Assembly (NCBI GenBank): GCA_019671135.1
Contig: JAHRHY010000012.1
Span: forward strand, 1,054,001-1,118,000
Length of the DNA stretch: 64,000 bases
From: Linnemannia hyalina
Taxonomy: Eukaryota; Mortierellomycota; Mortierellomycetes; Mortierellales; Mortierellaceae
Reading direction: 5' to 3'
Shown here: piece by piece, positions 49,542 to 61,618 of the stretch
Position numbering within the stretch: position 1 is the stretch's first letter
Layout of the letters: each line of letters opens with the position of its first letter
Translations under genes and position numbers: made by a program
The notes under the pieces: model-generated
Seen by the model: only the letters and a program-made list of their open reading frames with translations
Databases searched by the model: none
Told to the model about the DNA's origin: nothing

Positions 49542-52490
49542 TCAAGGGATGGGATATTTGATGAGATGGCCTTCCGTATTGAAGATGTAGTCGTCTAAGG
49601 ACGCGACCTCGGGGTTGTCAAAGATCAAATACAAGTATTTGAGCGTTTGAGACAAGAAGTAGCTACGTAGAAGGATGTGGACACAGATGGTTAACGTCTC
49701 ACTTTGGGACTCAAACACTGCAGCAGAATATCACCGTTTCTTATGGGTTACCTTGGCATAGTGTTGGTCAAGCCCTCAGAGGCATCCATGACATTGACCA
49801 GGCCCGAGTACCCATCTTTGGTCCTGCACTGCTTCTCAATGGACTGAGATACCATGCAGTTTGAGAAGGAGAGGGCATGTCGGTTATCAATTGTAGAAGC
49901 CACAAAGCGAAAATTGAAAAGTAGACCGCGTGCATGCTGGCTTCTTACCTGAACGATCTCCCAGGCGTATTCCTGGTACTTCCCCTCCCCTGTGATCCTG
50001 TAAAGTATGAACAAACTCTCAACAGTTTCTACGAAGATAGAAAGTTACGCGCACAAACATGTCAGCAAACAGTAAGCAGTAAATACCAGAGATATTAATT
50101 ACTATAAGCCAAAAAAAAAAAAAAAAAAAAAAAAACTCCCCCCTTGATCCACGTTTCGGTTTACCTGGTCGAAGCGCATACTCGGGGTCGATCAAGTAAA
50201 ACCCAGCGTCCTTCGGGAGCATCTCAAACTCTTTACCCTTGGAAAACTCAGGCCTCAAGAACGCAATCTCATCAGCTCCCAATCCAGTCGCAGAATTCTG
50301 GTAGCTCATGATGCAGGTCTCCATCAAACCACTGGCGGCGATTAGGTCCTTGGGTCGGTTTAGGACCTTGGCTCCTAATGCTAGTAGACCTGGTGCAAAG
50401 CAGCTCTAATTTAGTCGGATCAAAATGTGAAGAGGATTGTGAGTGGGCTGACGATATACATCCGGTCGAAAAGAGAATGGCGACTTTGGTAGTAGGTTAG
50501 ACGTTACGAGGTGGTCCATTTTGGGGACGAGGGAGTCGGTAGCGGTGTCGTAGACGCCCAAGACGAGGTGGGTTTCTGAGGGCTTTTGGGAGTGGCTGAT
50601 GAGGTGCCTGTGCATCGCCTCGATAGACGAGATATCTATTAGAGAAAAGAAAAACGCGGTGTGAGAGTTTTGTATGGCTTCGAGGATATTATCTTATTTG
50701 CAGTCTTTCAGTCTTTGTATGCTTACAAAGGTCCTTGAATTTTTCATCGCCTGTCAAGAGATAGGTCTTCAAGAGATACTGTGGCAAGGAAGTCATGGTT
50801 AATGCAAGTGGGACAAATAGGCAGGTACGACAATGAGGGGCGGTTCATAACTCGTTTGTTACCTCGTAGAACCCATCACTCAGACTTCCAAAGGACGCCA
50901 CGTATTCGGCTAATGCGACAATTACAGTGCGAAAAGAGGATTAACATCAGAGCAGTTGCAGATTAGACAAAAAGTATCAAACACCTGCTGTAGGTACACT
51001 TACGAGCGGCGCCGTCATTTGGATCAAAGTAAGCTGGATAGAGTCCTGGGATTTTCAGGTTCAATGAAGCCAGATACTTAAAATTGCTTTCGGCCTATAG
51101 AAGAATTAACCAATGTGAATAAAATGTTTACTCTAATGCGCCTTTGGGTATGCCATGACATTCTGACCGTTCAGTAGGAATGTTTCCTCTACCAGCTCTC
51201 TGTACTTGTCATTGGAGGTCAAATAGCTGAGCTGACGGAACTCGAGTTGGAATGTCGACACTTCGGCCAAGGAGACCTTTCCTGCCAGGACCTTGTTCAG
51301 ACCAACTCTCCCACTACATTTTCAGAGACGATGGCGTTAGATGCAATTCGAAAAAAAAAACAAAGCAAGAGAACGAGATGTACATGCCGTGGACAATACC
51401 TTTCAAAGATGGTTCTGGCTGGAAGGGCGTTGTTGGGACCTTGGAAAGCAAGCGCCAGTTGATCTCCCAGTTCAACAGCTGCCTTCAAAATCTCAGGGTC
51501 CTCGTTCAATCGTGATCGTTCCAATTCATAGATTGACAAGAAGCCGCCCAACTGCTTGACAACATTGTCAAAGAACCCAATCCCGCGGTCTTCACTGTCA
51601 TTGGCCCCATCCCCATCATCCTCCGGTATCTCATCCAATGCCGTCTCATGTTCCAGGTGCTCTACTTCCAGCTGTCCTTGGCCATCCCCTTGCCAAGGGC
51701 CAGACCCAAATAGAGCAGGATTTGACAGGCGGCGTGGTCCTGTCAGTTCCTGAACCTTTGTTTTGGCGAGCTCGTACTCGTCCGGCATCCATGCCAACAA
51801 AAGAGTGTCCATGACATCGATCCATTCGCCTCGGACCTGCAGCCGTTGTGACTTGGTTTTGATATCTTCCGTCCTCTTGACCATTGTGGGTACGAATCCG
51901 AACCATGCATGACGGATCATCTTCTTGACTGCCACAAATCGATACTTGTTCCAATCGGCCCTTGCTTCTGCGTTATGCATAGGAGATTCCACGAAGTCGA
52001 ACTGGATCCGTGGCGGTCTACGCGTTCCCTTTTGTTGTTGCTGTTGTTGTTGTTGCTGACTGGATGATTCCTGTCCGGAAGGCTGTCGATATCCAATCCC
52101 GCCCTTCTTCCTCTCCGCGAAGGGCTCCTCCACAACAATCTCAAACCCATCCTCGTCGACTCCATTAACGGGTGCAGATCCATAAGACGGTGGTTCTCGG
52201 ATATGGCCCAGGGTCATAAACGGGTTCTTCTTAGGATTCCTGCTGCTGGAACTACTTCCGTGGAGGAGGTCGTTATCGGAAGAAAAGAGGTAAGCCGAGT
52301 GCAAAAACGCAATCCCGCCCATGCAGAGGAGGACCAAGAAAACGCCTCGACGTTTGAGGTAGTGTAAAGGGACGGAGTAGAAGGGTGAGGTGTGCCGTGC
52401 GACTGTGGTCAGGAACCGGTGTGTTGGTAATAGTGTTGTTGCTGTTCTTCTGCTGGATCCGTGTCCTGGTGTCACTTCTTCCGCGCCCAT
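49542..52490 (-). CDS. GH47-family alpha-1,2-mannosidase-like type II membrane protein
   Basis: Ten exons on the - strand: 51400-52490, about 51160-51313, 51004-51094, 50863-50909, 50727-50778, 50508-50635, 50165-50405, 49949-50028, 49752-49843 and 49542-49662, giving about 698 residues. One transmembrane segment (residues 49-68) after a basic tail makes it a type II ER/Golgi protein. A stem with Gln9 and Ser runs follows. GH47 landmarks include [70 protein letters not shown] and a C-terminal FNTEGH. GH47 enzymes trim alpha-1,2-mannose from N-glycans. Where active members have FE(S/T)TIRxLGG, this one has [11 protein letters not shown]: Asp308 replaces the catalytic Glu. Activity is thus uncertain. 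An acidic insert (about 262-302) precedes that motif. The donor of exon 2 is not a clean GT consensus (GTCATG at 51159, or GC at 51153). The upstream in-frame TTG was not used as a start. Confidence 0.82.
50111..50135 (+). repeat. A25 homopolymer in GH47 intron
   Basis: Twenty-five consecutive A on the + strand (T25 on the coding strand), inside the intron between the exons at 50165-50405 and 49949-50028. Its length may be unstable or misassembled. Confidence 0.9.
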
Positions 52491-54866
52491 TGTTTGGTGA
52501 TAGTGATATGGTTTCAAAAAAGTTGCTGCCTTGCCCTGTTGTTTGCGTTGGAGGTGACTGTTGGTGAGGGTGTCTTATCTTTGAATGAGAAAAAAAAAAG
52601 GAAGACGTTTGCTGAATGAGAAAGAGCATGGTCATCTCCCATTCATTCATCGTTCCTTACCCCCTTTTGAACTAACTTGCTTTTTCTTCCACCCCTCTCA
52701 CTCCTATTTTTTTCTGCTTTCCATTTTTCATTGACGACGAAAACACAGCACAGGGCACAAGAAAAGTGACGGAGAGGACAAAATGGATACGCTAGGCAAT
52801 TGATATACACACCAGACCCCCTTTGATAGGCTGCTAACACATAGGAACTGGTTCAATGGGAGAAAACGGGTAAGACTCGTGAGGATTGGGAAGAAGACTA
52901 GGACCATTTTTCATGAAATGATAAACAACGTGGTGTGTTTTTTTAATTACGGATGCGGGATGGCAGCAGACCTTCCAGAATCATTTACTCAACTTCGGGA
53001 GAGGTTCCTGAACCGATCTGGTGGTTCACAGCTGAGACGATGGACTTAGGGAGTACGAGTACAACAATTTGTCCATGTTGATCCACATCGCATGAGGAAG
53101 AATCTCCCACACGAATGCCATGTGTACAATGCGGAGCAGGATGCAGGCTGGGCTAAGCACTAACGAGGGCTGAGGCCCAAAAGTCGAAAAAAGAGAAAAA
53201 GAAATACAAACATCGCCAGCCAGGGTCCAGAATGTCCGGAGGTTGTTCCTTGGGAAAAGTAAGTTGGTTTATGCGGCCTGGGCGGTGTTTTGTAAGCAGA
53301 TGAAATATTTTAGATCTAGAAACCGATTTGTTCCTTCTTGTTTGCTTGCTTTACTTGCACAGGCGGGCAGGCTGTGGTCGTACGATATAAAGAGTAAGGT
53401 ATAGAGTGGAGTCAGTGTCCTCTTGCATGCATGCATTGGAACGAATAGAGGAAATATGTCGACGATCGGCAGTGTTTTAGAGAGGTGACTTGGTTGGTGA
53501 ACAATGAACTGAACAACTCGTTTCCATCTCTCTGTCTCTTCTCTCACCACCCCTCTAGAATGGTTGCGATAATGAAATAAAGAAGAGGCCATGGGCCCCT
53601 GTGTCAATATGCCTCTCTTTATGAAGTCATTTATTACAATCGTGTCCCTTTTCGTTTGAAGGGGAAGCACACTGGCACTAGCATTGTCAATGCGAGATTC
53701 TCTTTAGTTCTTTTTCCCGCCCGATCCATGGGATGGCTAGCCCTAATGAAAAGAGGGAAGATAGTGGGCGGCAATAATGCATTCATCCATCCATCTGTCC
53801 CATGATGGACATGTATTACATTATCTCAATTGAATGAAATGGTCCGGGGAACCAATTTTCGTTTTTCTACAATTTCCCAAGAAAAAATAAAAATGCAGGG
53901 TCACTCCAGCACACGTTCGTGTTGGTTAAGAGAACCCTTTCTTTTGAAGATACCCACGCACTTTGTGTGTCTCCCGGGGAGCAACACAATGGCAAAACGC
54001 AATCGACGGGCCTCTCACTCGCCACGCAACAAGTGACAACACACGGGTTTTACCCTTCTTTCATTTAAAGAATGATCCATCAAGGCACCATCACCATCTG
54101 CCCTCTGTCTTGATTTTGATCCCAGGCACCATCGCTGATCAGTTTGTTTGTGTCGGATTTGCTTTGGAGGACAATAAAGAAAACGTCGAATACTCATGGA
54201 AACCATCTATTCGGGATGCGTAATAGGAATAAAGAAAGCTGGAGACGGCCAATCTACAAGGGAGACAGAGAGAGAGAGATGGACCAGTTGTTCACCTGTT
54301 TCTTTGTTCACCTGTTTCTTTGTTTTGTTTGTCTGCTTTGTTTGTGTCGTTCATTTTTTTGTTTGTTTTGTTGTGTTGTCCCATTTCTCTCCCACTCTCT
54401 TCTTCCTTATCCTCCTCCACTCCTTTCCTTTCTCCCCTTTTTCCTTTTTATTTCATTCCATAACATCTCTGAAGAATACCAGACACCCATCCATCCATTC
54501 ACAACAACAAGCATCCCACTCACACACACCTCCCTCGCTCTCTCTGCACTGTTTACTCCTACTCCTTACTCGCACTCTGCTCATTCCTCACCCACATACA
54601 TTCGTCAAGCCCACTCGCACACTCTTCACTGCTCTATCTCCTTCACACCTGCACCACAGCCAGCTCGCACTCACTCCACCACCACCACCACTGCAACAGC
54701 AACCACAAACAACTCACTCTCACTCTCATCACCCAGGTCTACTCCTTCTACTTGACCACCACATCTATTCCCTGCCTGGGTTGGCTTATAACTGACCGCA
54801 ACCCTCTCACCCTCCTACTCAACAACAACCAACAAACCAACAAACCAACAAAATAGGTTGTCAAGA
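52491..54866. other. divergent intergenic region, GH47 and UPF0658 promoters
   Basis: A 2.4-kb stretch between divergently transcribed genes. No gene is supported; the 133-codon open frame at 53269-53670 (-) has no motif or codon bias. The last 450 bases are CT/CA-rich (54400-54860), a leader for the + strand gene, ending in AACCAACAAACCAACAAA units just before its start. Confidence 0.55.
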
Positions 54867-57248
54867 ATGATTTCAAGGCTTGTAAGTTGGCCCTTCATCC
54901 ATCATACCTTTCACTCAATAGAGCACCCTCCTTCTTTCTTATTATGGACAAGGAAGGACATCAACAGGAACAGGAACAGGACCAGGAACCAAAGTACATC
55001 ACTCCATTTGCATAACGGTGTTTTATTCTTCCCTTTTTCACTTGTGCCTTCAATTGTCAGTGCTCCCTTCTCTTCTCGTCTCGATTTTTTTTTTGTGCCT
55101 CAAGGGACTGGACCACGACAGTTTGGAATACATAATTCGCATTCATCCAATTGTCTATTTTGTATGACTATCAGAGCAGGAACTGAGCAGGAGCTGGATA
55201 GGAGCAATTGTTCGATACCTGACTGGACTAGCTGGCGCAACCCTTTTTTTGCTTGTTTGCTTTGGTGTCATCCAATACACAACCAAACAGGACTCTTTCG
55301 ACAAAAAAATAACAACATCAGCCCAAACAGATATAAAAAGAATATCGCAACTATCCGAGAGGGCGTAATGTCTGCTACGGCGCACTTACTCAAGCGGCCT
55401 TATTTTTTTGCCACCCTACTGTCACTTCCACACCGGTGGCTGTGGCTCCTTTTATTCAATTTCATACATATCATCTTGTTGTTTGTTACTGTTGCTAACA
55501 ATGGCTGCTTGCGAACTCTGCCGTCTGTTAGGCCGGTGACTCGATTTGGTCTAGGTATTCTTTGGCTTTGTCCGGGATCCAGGCGGTCGTTATCATAGCA
55601 CTCGAGGCCGTCATCTTTCGACTCCACACAATCGAAACCGCCGACATTAAACAGGCATTTGGACTAGCACTTGCTCAGTTTACACAGCACGACGTAACAG
55701 GACCAACCAAGGACGTGATCGCGCAGACCACTAGCGTCCTCTCAGTGTACCATGTGTTATTTATCGTCGCCCAAATCTTTCAGCTCATCCTCTTGTGCGA
55801 CGCGGTAGGTCAAGCGGTCTTGAGGAATGGGCCAGTTGTGGTGTTTTACTTAGGTTATGTGGCGCTTATATGTTTGTTCTATTATTTGATTGTTGTCGAT
55901 AGATGTTCAACAAAAACACCATCCAGATCATGGCCCTGGTCGCCTTCAACGCCGCAATGGTCGCCTACGCAGGAGTTCAAGTGAAGCAGGCTTCCGATAT
56001 TCTTGTCAGGACAGAAGGGGCAAACACGCTGGCCAACATGATCCTCAGCATTCTTGCACTCAACCCCAGCGCAACACCCTATCACGCCTCAAAACCGTAC
56101 GAGATTGCCGTTGTGGCACTCATGGTCATCTTTGCATCAGGATTCGCCGTTATCGCCTACAAGTTATACAAGGAGTTCGGTTGGAGCATCTACAAGAAAA
56201 TTGGAGCCGACTTGGCCATGCGAGGTAAGCACAGGATTATCAATTTTGGGGCAGTTTGCGTCCATGAGCCTTGACCGCGGTGTCGTCTTGTGCACACTGA
56301 CACTTTTGCTCACCTTCTTTGACCCTTGTCTATTTGACATAGACATGTACAAGATCTATCAGATCTTTATCATGATTCTCAAGTTTGATATCTTTTTCCA
56401 ACTCGGATTTTCGGCGCAGTTCATCTCAGTCATTGTACTTGCGTACAACTCTATTGACGAGGACAAAGGGGGACCGACCCCAGCAGCTCAGGTGGCTTTC
56501 AGGAATGTCCTAATCATCCATCTGGTTTTATCCGTGGGAGCGTGCATCGTATTGCCCGTTCTTGCCTGGCGAGGTGTAAGTGCTTTCTCTATCTTTCTTC
56601 CATGGTCGGCACATACATTCTGCTCAATCGAATTCGACCTTTGCATTTTGTAATTGCTCTCCAACAAACATATTATTTGCCCTTCCGACTAATACGCATT
56701 TGTTTTCTTCTTCCTCAATTGCAATGAACCTTAGCTAAAGCGCGAATCCAAGTACTCGATGGCTGCTTTCATCTGCGGAGGCATAGGAACGCTCGTCTAT
56801 AACATTATCAAGCTTAACCAAGTGTTTGTGGATCCAGGGCGATTCGCTGGAGCCAACAAGTTTCTGACGTTCTTTTGTAAGTCAAAGCCCCTCACATCGA
56901 TCCTTGGTTGCACCATTTTTGTTTGACCCAAGCTGGCAAGGCTAATATCTTTCATTCTTTGTTCTAGTGATTCTCAATCTACTGCTTGGAGTTGTCACAC
57001 TCTATCTCGCCTGGCAATGCACGAAGAACTTCAACAACGGCCTCAATGCCCACAGTACGTGTTTGGTTTGACTACGCGTGTTCGTAGTGTTTATGAATGG
57101 TATTTTTTTTTGTTTTGCTTTCCTACTAACGTACCCTCTCAATCTCTAATTCGCATTTCTTCCTCTCATAGTCGGGAAAGTATCAGGAACCAACATTTAC
57201 CCTATGGAATCTGTCAATGGACCGGGCAAGCGATGGTCCATAGAATAA
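54867..57248 (+). CDS. UPF0658-like Golgi multi-pass membrane protein
   Basis: Seven exons (54867-54881, 55532-55804, 55903-56224, 56343-56575, 56735-56876, 56968-57054, 57172-57248) give 382 residues. Exon 1 encodes only MISRL and is followed by a 650-base intron; exon 2 opens with AGDSIWSRYSLALSGIQ. Several hydrophobic segments are visible: around LSGIQAVVIIALEAVIF, VYHVLFIVAQIFQLILLCDA, IQIMALVAFNAAMVAYA, YEIAVVALMVIFASGFAVIA, FSAQFISVIVLAYN, VLIIHLVLSVGACIVLPVLA and FLILNLLLGVVTLYLAW. Together they suggest about seven or eight passes, with a short hydrophilic tail ending GPGKRWSIE. The order and the KLYKEFGWSIYKKIGAD loop resemble the fungal UPF0658 family annotated at the Golgi membrane, whose biochemical function is unknown. 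The five-codon first exon is the weakest element of the model. Translation could instead begin elsewhere upstream. Confidence 0.7.
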
Positions 57249-57812
57249 TAGGTGTCGACAGGATACGACCCACGAAAAAACTCCATCCTGTGCCACCCAT
57301 CTCCTTCCTTCATTTCTAGAGCCTTTTCACCCTGTTATCATTTATGTAAGTCCAGTAGAGATGTCCGAGAATGAGAAAAGAGCGCTTGAAACTAGAATGA
57401 CAGGAATGAATTATTATTTTTTCTTTATGGGTGCTCACACTCATATATCTTTTTTTTTTCTTTCGCTCTGTGATATAGATTAATCTATACCCATGTTGTT
57501 GCTTTTTACCTCTAAATGACTTTGACCCACTCTTGTACTCTACCCTTCTCTCTTCCTTTTTTTTTTTCTCGCCTTCCCAAAAATATAGTTTCTTCTAGCT
57601 GCGTTCCTTTTTTTTCGAATAATCTGTTTTTGCTTCCAACTTCCATGCACTCGATGGTTGGTGTGTGAATAAAACTAAAAGTACAGATTTATTGGTGTTC
57701 ATTACATACATACATACATAAATAGGAATGGTGTTGCTGGTGTTGGTTGCGTTGATCATGAAAAAAAGAAAAACAAATTGAAAGTGGTGAATAGGGGTAG
57801 TGCAAGATTCAC
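57249..57812. other. convergent 3' region, overlapping polyadenylation signals
   Basis: Between the convergent UPF0658-like gene (+) and the mitochondrial-type gene (-). It contains T-rich runs and a short TACA tandem array (about 57704-57720). No gene is supported. Confidence 0.6.
57666..57691. terminator. back-to-back polyadenylation signals
   Basis: AATAAA on + (57666-57671, for the UPF0658-like gene) and AATAAA on - (57686-57691, for the gene ending at 57813) lie within 26 bases. The two mRNAs are therefore likely to overlap at their 3' ends. Confidence 0.5.
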
Positions 57813-59297
57813 TTACTCACTAAGGTCGTTGACCCAAGTGCGGTCAAAAGGGATCCGGATCGACAAGTCGCCATAAGGCGACCAACGACGCCAGAATGAA
57901 TCCTCTCCACTACGTCTCTTATCGTTCTTGTGGACCAGGACCACCTGCTCGCCCAACTTCATACCGGGACGGCCAGCCTCCATTTCTGAAGCGGCACGGT
58001 CGACAATCTGGCCCAGGGCGAGGTATTTCTTGGCCCAGGGTTGATCCATCATTTTGGCACCGTCATCTTCCATCTGGACGAGGATGTGGTCTCCGTCGCG
58101 TTGGACTTTGAGCGATTCAAGCATGCGGTGGCATTCGCGATGGTGTGGGTTCATGGAGTCAGAGTCGGCGTGGTCCTTGAAGTGACGGCGCATCTTGGAG
58201 GAGCGTTCTTTTTTGTCTTGGAGCTTGTCGAGGAACTTCATGGTCTTGGCCTTGTGCTCGCTTTGGTCATGCGGGTCCAAGATCGCCATGCGGACACTCA
58301 GCTTGTCAAGGGATGCGGCGTCAGGCTTGACACCTTTGGAAGTAGAGGAGGAGACGGTGGGGAAGGTCCAACGGAACCATTCATCGGGCCTTGCGGGCTG
58401 GACTTCCCAATCGCCGCCTAGGGCCGACAGAGCTGTAGGGGCGTACCGACCGTTTCCGTTCGACATTTCATTACGCTCCAGGATCTTTTTTAGGTCCTTG
58501 ATAGTGTTTGCGGCAGGCATAGTAGTAGCCCAGAACATGGCCGCGCCACCGATGGCAAAGATGGGCAGAGCAACGTACAACAACCGACCGGTTAACATGA
58601 GCGCCAACCCGGCACCTCCAACGGTCAAAGGAACATAGGCAAGGGTGTTGCAAGGAGCGTCAAAGATCATGACCATGGGGACGGCGACCAGGACGGTGGA
58701 AAGGACCATCATTCGGAAGAGGAACCGACGAGGACGGTGGCGGCGGTGATGGAATTGGTGGTGGTGGTATCCGCGGCGACAGCCGTAGTTCCAGCTGTCG
58801 CGGATGTGTCGGTGGACGTCGGCTTCGATCTTGGCGCCGTGGAGGCCGGCGGCGGCTTTTCCGGCGGCAGCGTCGCCGCCTCGGTGGTGACGGCCGAAAC
58901 GACCGAACCAGGCGGCGCGTCGACCTTCGTGGGACTCGCCGTGCCAGGAGTGGTGAGAGTAGTTCCGGACGGATTGGCCTTGCTTCAGTTGGGAGGAGGA
59001 CTTGGGTACCTTCAAGGCAGCAGCGGATGGTCCGAGTGGGGAGGAGGAGAAGAATCGTGGTTGTTGAAACTTTTGCGAGGACTGAGCCGCGAAGCGCGAG
59101 AGTGGTGTGGTTGAAGCTGAAGAAGGAGTGGCGGCGAAACGGTTGTAGGGCGAGGAAGAGTTGAAGAAACCATTGAATTTGGCAGAGGTGGCAGAGGGTG
59201 AGGCGGAGGTGAAGGAGCGTTTTGGGAGGGTGCGGAGGAGTCTAGCTGCGTTGGCGACGGAGACTAGACGAGCCATTGGATTCGAGGCGGGCAGCAT
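57813..59297 (-). CDS. uncharacterised mitochondrial-type membrane protein
   Basis: A single 494-codon exon. The first 110 residues are rich in Arg, Ser, Ala and Phe with almost no acids (MARLVSVANAARLLRTLPKR, then repeated RFxxxS patches such as RFAAQSSQ and RFFSSSPLG). That is typical of a mitochondrial presequence with RF/RN-S processing sites. A His/Arg/Gly-rich stretch (115-190) precedes three likely membrane helices: about 192-212, 219-238 and 240-258. The remaining 235 residues are hydrophilic, charged and probably matrix- or intermembrane-space exposed, ending IPFDRTWVNDLSE. I do not recognise the family and propose no function. Strong codon bias and the clean open frame make it a real gene. 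It is divergent from the Bos1 gene across 656 bases. Confidence 0.72.
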   Translation of the reverse strand: MLPASNPMARLVSVANAARLLRTLPKRSFTSASPSATSAKFNGFFNSSSPYNRFAATPSSASTTPLSRFAAQSSQKFQQPRFFSSSPLGPSAAALKVPKSSSQLKQGQSVRNYSHHSWHGESHEGRRAAWFGRFGRHHRGGDAAAGKAAAGLHGAKIEADVHRHIRDSWNYGCRRGYHHHQFHHRRHRPRRFLFRMMVLSTVLVAVPMVMIFDAPCNTLAYVPLTVGGAGLALMLTGRLLYVALPIFAIGGAAMFWATTMPAANTIKDLKKILERNEMSNGNGRYAPTALSALGGDWEVQPARPDEWFRWTFPTVSSSTSKGVKPDAASLDKLSVRMAILDPHDQSEHKAKTMKFLDKLQDKKERSSKMRRHFKDHADSDSMNPHHRECHRMLESLKVQRDGDHILVQMEDDGAKMMDQPWAKKYLALGQIVDRAASEMEAGRPGMKLGEQVVLVHKNDKRRSGEDSFWRRWSPYGDLSIRIPFDRTWVNDLSE

Positions 59298-59953
59298 TGT
59301 GATTATTATTTTTTTGCTTAATGTAGAGAAGGAGAGCTGTGGAAGAGGTTGAAGATGAGTTGGTGCTGTTGAAGTTTGCTTGATCTTCTTTGTTTATGTT
59401 GATTGTTTGCGGATAATTAAGAGAAACAAGAGAACGACGAAGACGAACCTTTATATACTTTCTTGGCCAAGAAACAAAGACAGCCACAATGAAGAGAGTT
59501 CAGAGTAGATGGATATGAAAGGAAATTATGAAGCTATTGAGCAATGCACAGAAGGTCGATATGACAGCCATGAAGGCAAGGGGGTACAAAACTACGAACT
59601 CTAGATCGCAGAAAAACACCTTTTTCGGGATAAGGTACATGTGTACGCTCAAAATGGAAAAAAAATGAAGGTAGGATGGATGGAGAAACAGGCAGAAAGA
59701 AAGACCGTTGTGCATGCGATAGTGAGATGTACTTGTCACGTGTATATGTGCTTACCCTCCTGCTTTGCTCCATTTTCATTGGGTACGAGAAATGAAGTGG
59801 AGGGTAGACCAGGCGTGCATGCACTTTTAGTCTCATCTTTTTTTTTCCTATTCCTCCCCTTACTCTCTCACTCTCTACTCAACTCTCCATCAACAAACTC
59901 GACGCAGGGCCACCAAGAACAACAGCAAGACAACACCCAGACGCAGACACAGG
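59298..59953. other. divergent promoter region (mitochondrial-type gene / Bos1)
   Basis: A 656-base divergent spacer. The right 120 bases are CT/CA-rich before the Bos1 ATG. The left 180 bases are GA-rich (pyrimidine leader on -). No gene is supported. Confidence 0.55.
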
Positions 59954-61618
59954 ATGAACTCATTATACAACCACGCCCTGAAGCAGGTCAACGCCCTGCA
60001 GCGGGACCTGGATAAGTTCCAAACCGGCGAAGACACCAGTGCCGCCCTACAGGGTAATAACCGTGCCATTTCCACCACCCCTCTCGCCCTTTTTCCCAAA
60101 CAAAAAACTGGTATCAACGGGAAGAGTTTCTCAATGTCAGGAACAGGACACACTGAACACAAGCAAGCGAAACAGCAACCAGCATGCGCACTCAGCAACT
60201 CTCGACGAACCCTTTACTGGAAATAGATGAGGAAAACACAGATGAGGGGAGAGGAGGCAGGAGGTTGACACGTTTTTTGAGTAGACAACAGATGGCAGGA
60301 TGAACGACAGTTCGAGCGGAACGTGGATGGAGGAGAGCAGGAGGAAGGAATGAACAGGAGACAACGCTTTGGGCTGTAGACCTCTTTTGTCTTTTTCTGC
60401 CACGTTTGATATTTTTGGATCCGTCGACCTACCGACAAATCATGCAGCCGACTTTACTACATGAACAACTAATTGAGCCCATACGTGTTATGGGGACGTT
60501 GCTGACGCCATGCTACTGTGGACAGTAGCGGTATCAACAAGTTGTTGGCCTGTGTCAGCGTCCTCTACTTCACCGCCGCATGTTACACCGCTAGGCTACC
60601 GTCTCACAACCCCCCGTTCCACTCTGTGCTCTTTTTTTTTGGTAATGATATTAATATTCGTGTGGAAAATGATCTCATTTCTCTCGATTAGGTCAGATTA
60701 CCGCTACCGTCAACGCCTTCAAGAGATCCATTGACGACTACGACACCATGGCCAAAAAGGAGATGATTGACGCTAAACGGGAGAAGGCATTCGCGTGAGT
60801 ACTCTTGTCGATCTGGGCTTGAGAAGACTTTGTTGGTACTGCTGGATCAAATGGAATCATTGGATCGACTGCTTGATCTAACTTATCGTCTCAACTGTAT
60901 GAAATGACTCGACAAATAGACGTGTGACAAAGTTCCGCGAGGACTATGATGCCATCAACAGGAGTTTTGCACAGCTGAAGAGCCGAGAGGAGCAGGTACG
61001 GAGTCATTGGACAGATATCCTTCAATTGACAATTCCGCGTAGAAGACATGTATTGAAACTTATGGCGGGAGCAAGGACTCATTCTTAATTTACTTACTAC
61101 CTCTCATGACTGATAGCTTTCACATGGAAGGAATCGTACACAGTTGCTGGAGAGAAGACAATCGCGGGTGAATGTCCCAGTGGAACATCCTTACCAGGCA
61201 ACATCTGGCTCACCTTACTTGCAACAGGCACATGCGATGAGGGAACGCGACTTTGCTCAGAGGACCGGAATGCAGCTCGACGATATGTTGCACCAAGGAA
61301 AGGCAGCCCTCGACAACCTCTATCAACAAAAGACTATGCTCAAGGTACGTTGGCGTTGTTATTTTTGCTAATTGAGAGTGCTGGAGGGTGACCAACAGTT
61401 TTGGAGGACCATATAGAACTAATCATGTATGTCCTTTTAACTGATACGATAAATAGTCGACTCAACGCAAGATGCTGGATGCTGCGAATACCCTGGGCCT
61501 GTCCCGCAATGTGATCCAACTGATTGAGCGCAGGAGCAGTGAAGACAAGTGGATCTTTTACGCCGGTGTCTGCGTTACCTTGTTGGCTTTGTGGGCCATC
61601 GTCCACTACCTCACTTAA
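59954..61618 (+). CDS. BOS1: ER-Golgi SNARE Bos1/membrin
   Basis: Five exons (59954-60053, 60692-60794, 60920-60995, 61117-61344, 61457-61618) encode 222 residues, between membrin and yeast Bos1 in length. An N-terminal helical domain starts MNSLYNHALKQVNALQRDLD. A Qb-SNARE motif follows (about 125-190, including MQLDDMLHQGKAALDNLYQQ and STQRKMLDAANTLGLSRNVI). The C-terminal anchor is WIFYAGVCVTLLALWAIVHYL with two residues behind it. TLGLSRNVIQLIERR just before the anchor is a hallmark of the Bos1/GOSR2 family. The protein drives fusion of ER-derived vesicles with the cis-Golgi together with Sed5, Sec22 and Bet1 orthologues. Intron 1 is long (638 bases) and contains a small perfect hairpin (60512-60529). 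Confidence 0.93.

Noticed and set aside
52491..52517. Upstream start for the GH47 protein
   Set aside because: The upstream in-frame codon is TTG, not ATG; the first ATG is at 52490.
53269..53670. 133-codon open frame on the - strand between GH47 and UPF0658 genes
   Set aside because: Composition resembles random AT/CT-rich DNA and no domain or targeting signal is convincing.
60500..60615. tRNA-like sequence in Bos1 intron 1 (A-box-like TAGCCTAGCGG on the - strand)
   Set aside because: The B box is mutated and the anticodon and T arms do not pair. Only a small hairpin (60512-60529) is clear.
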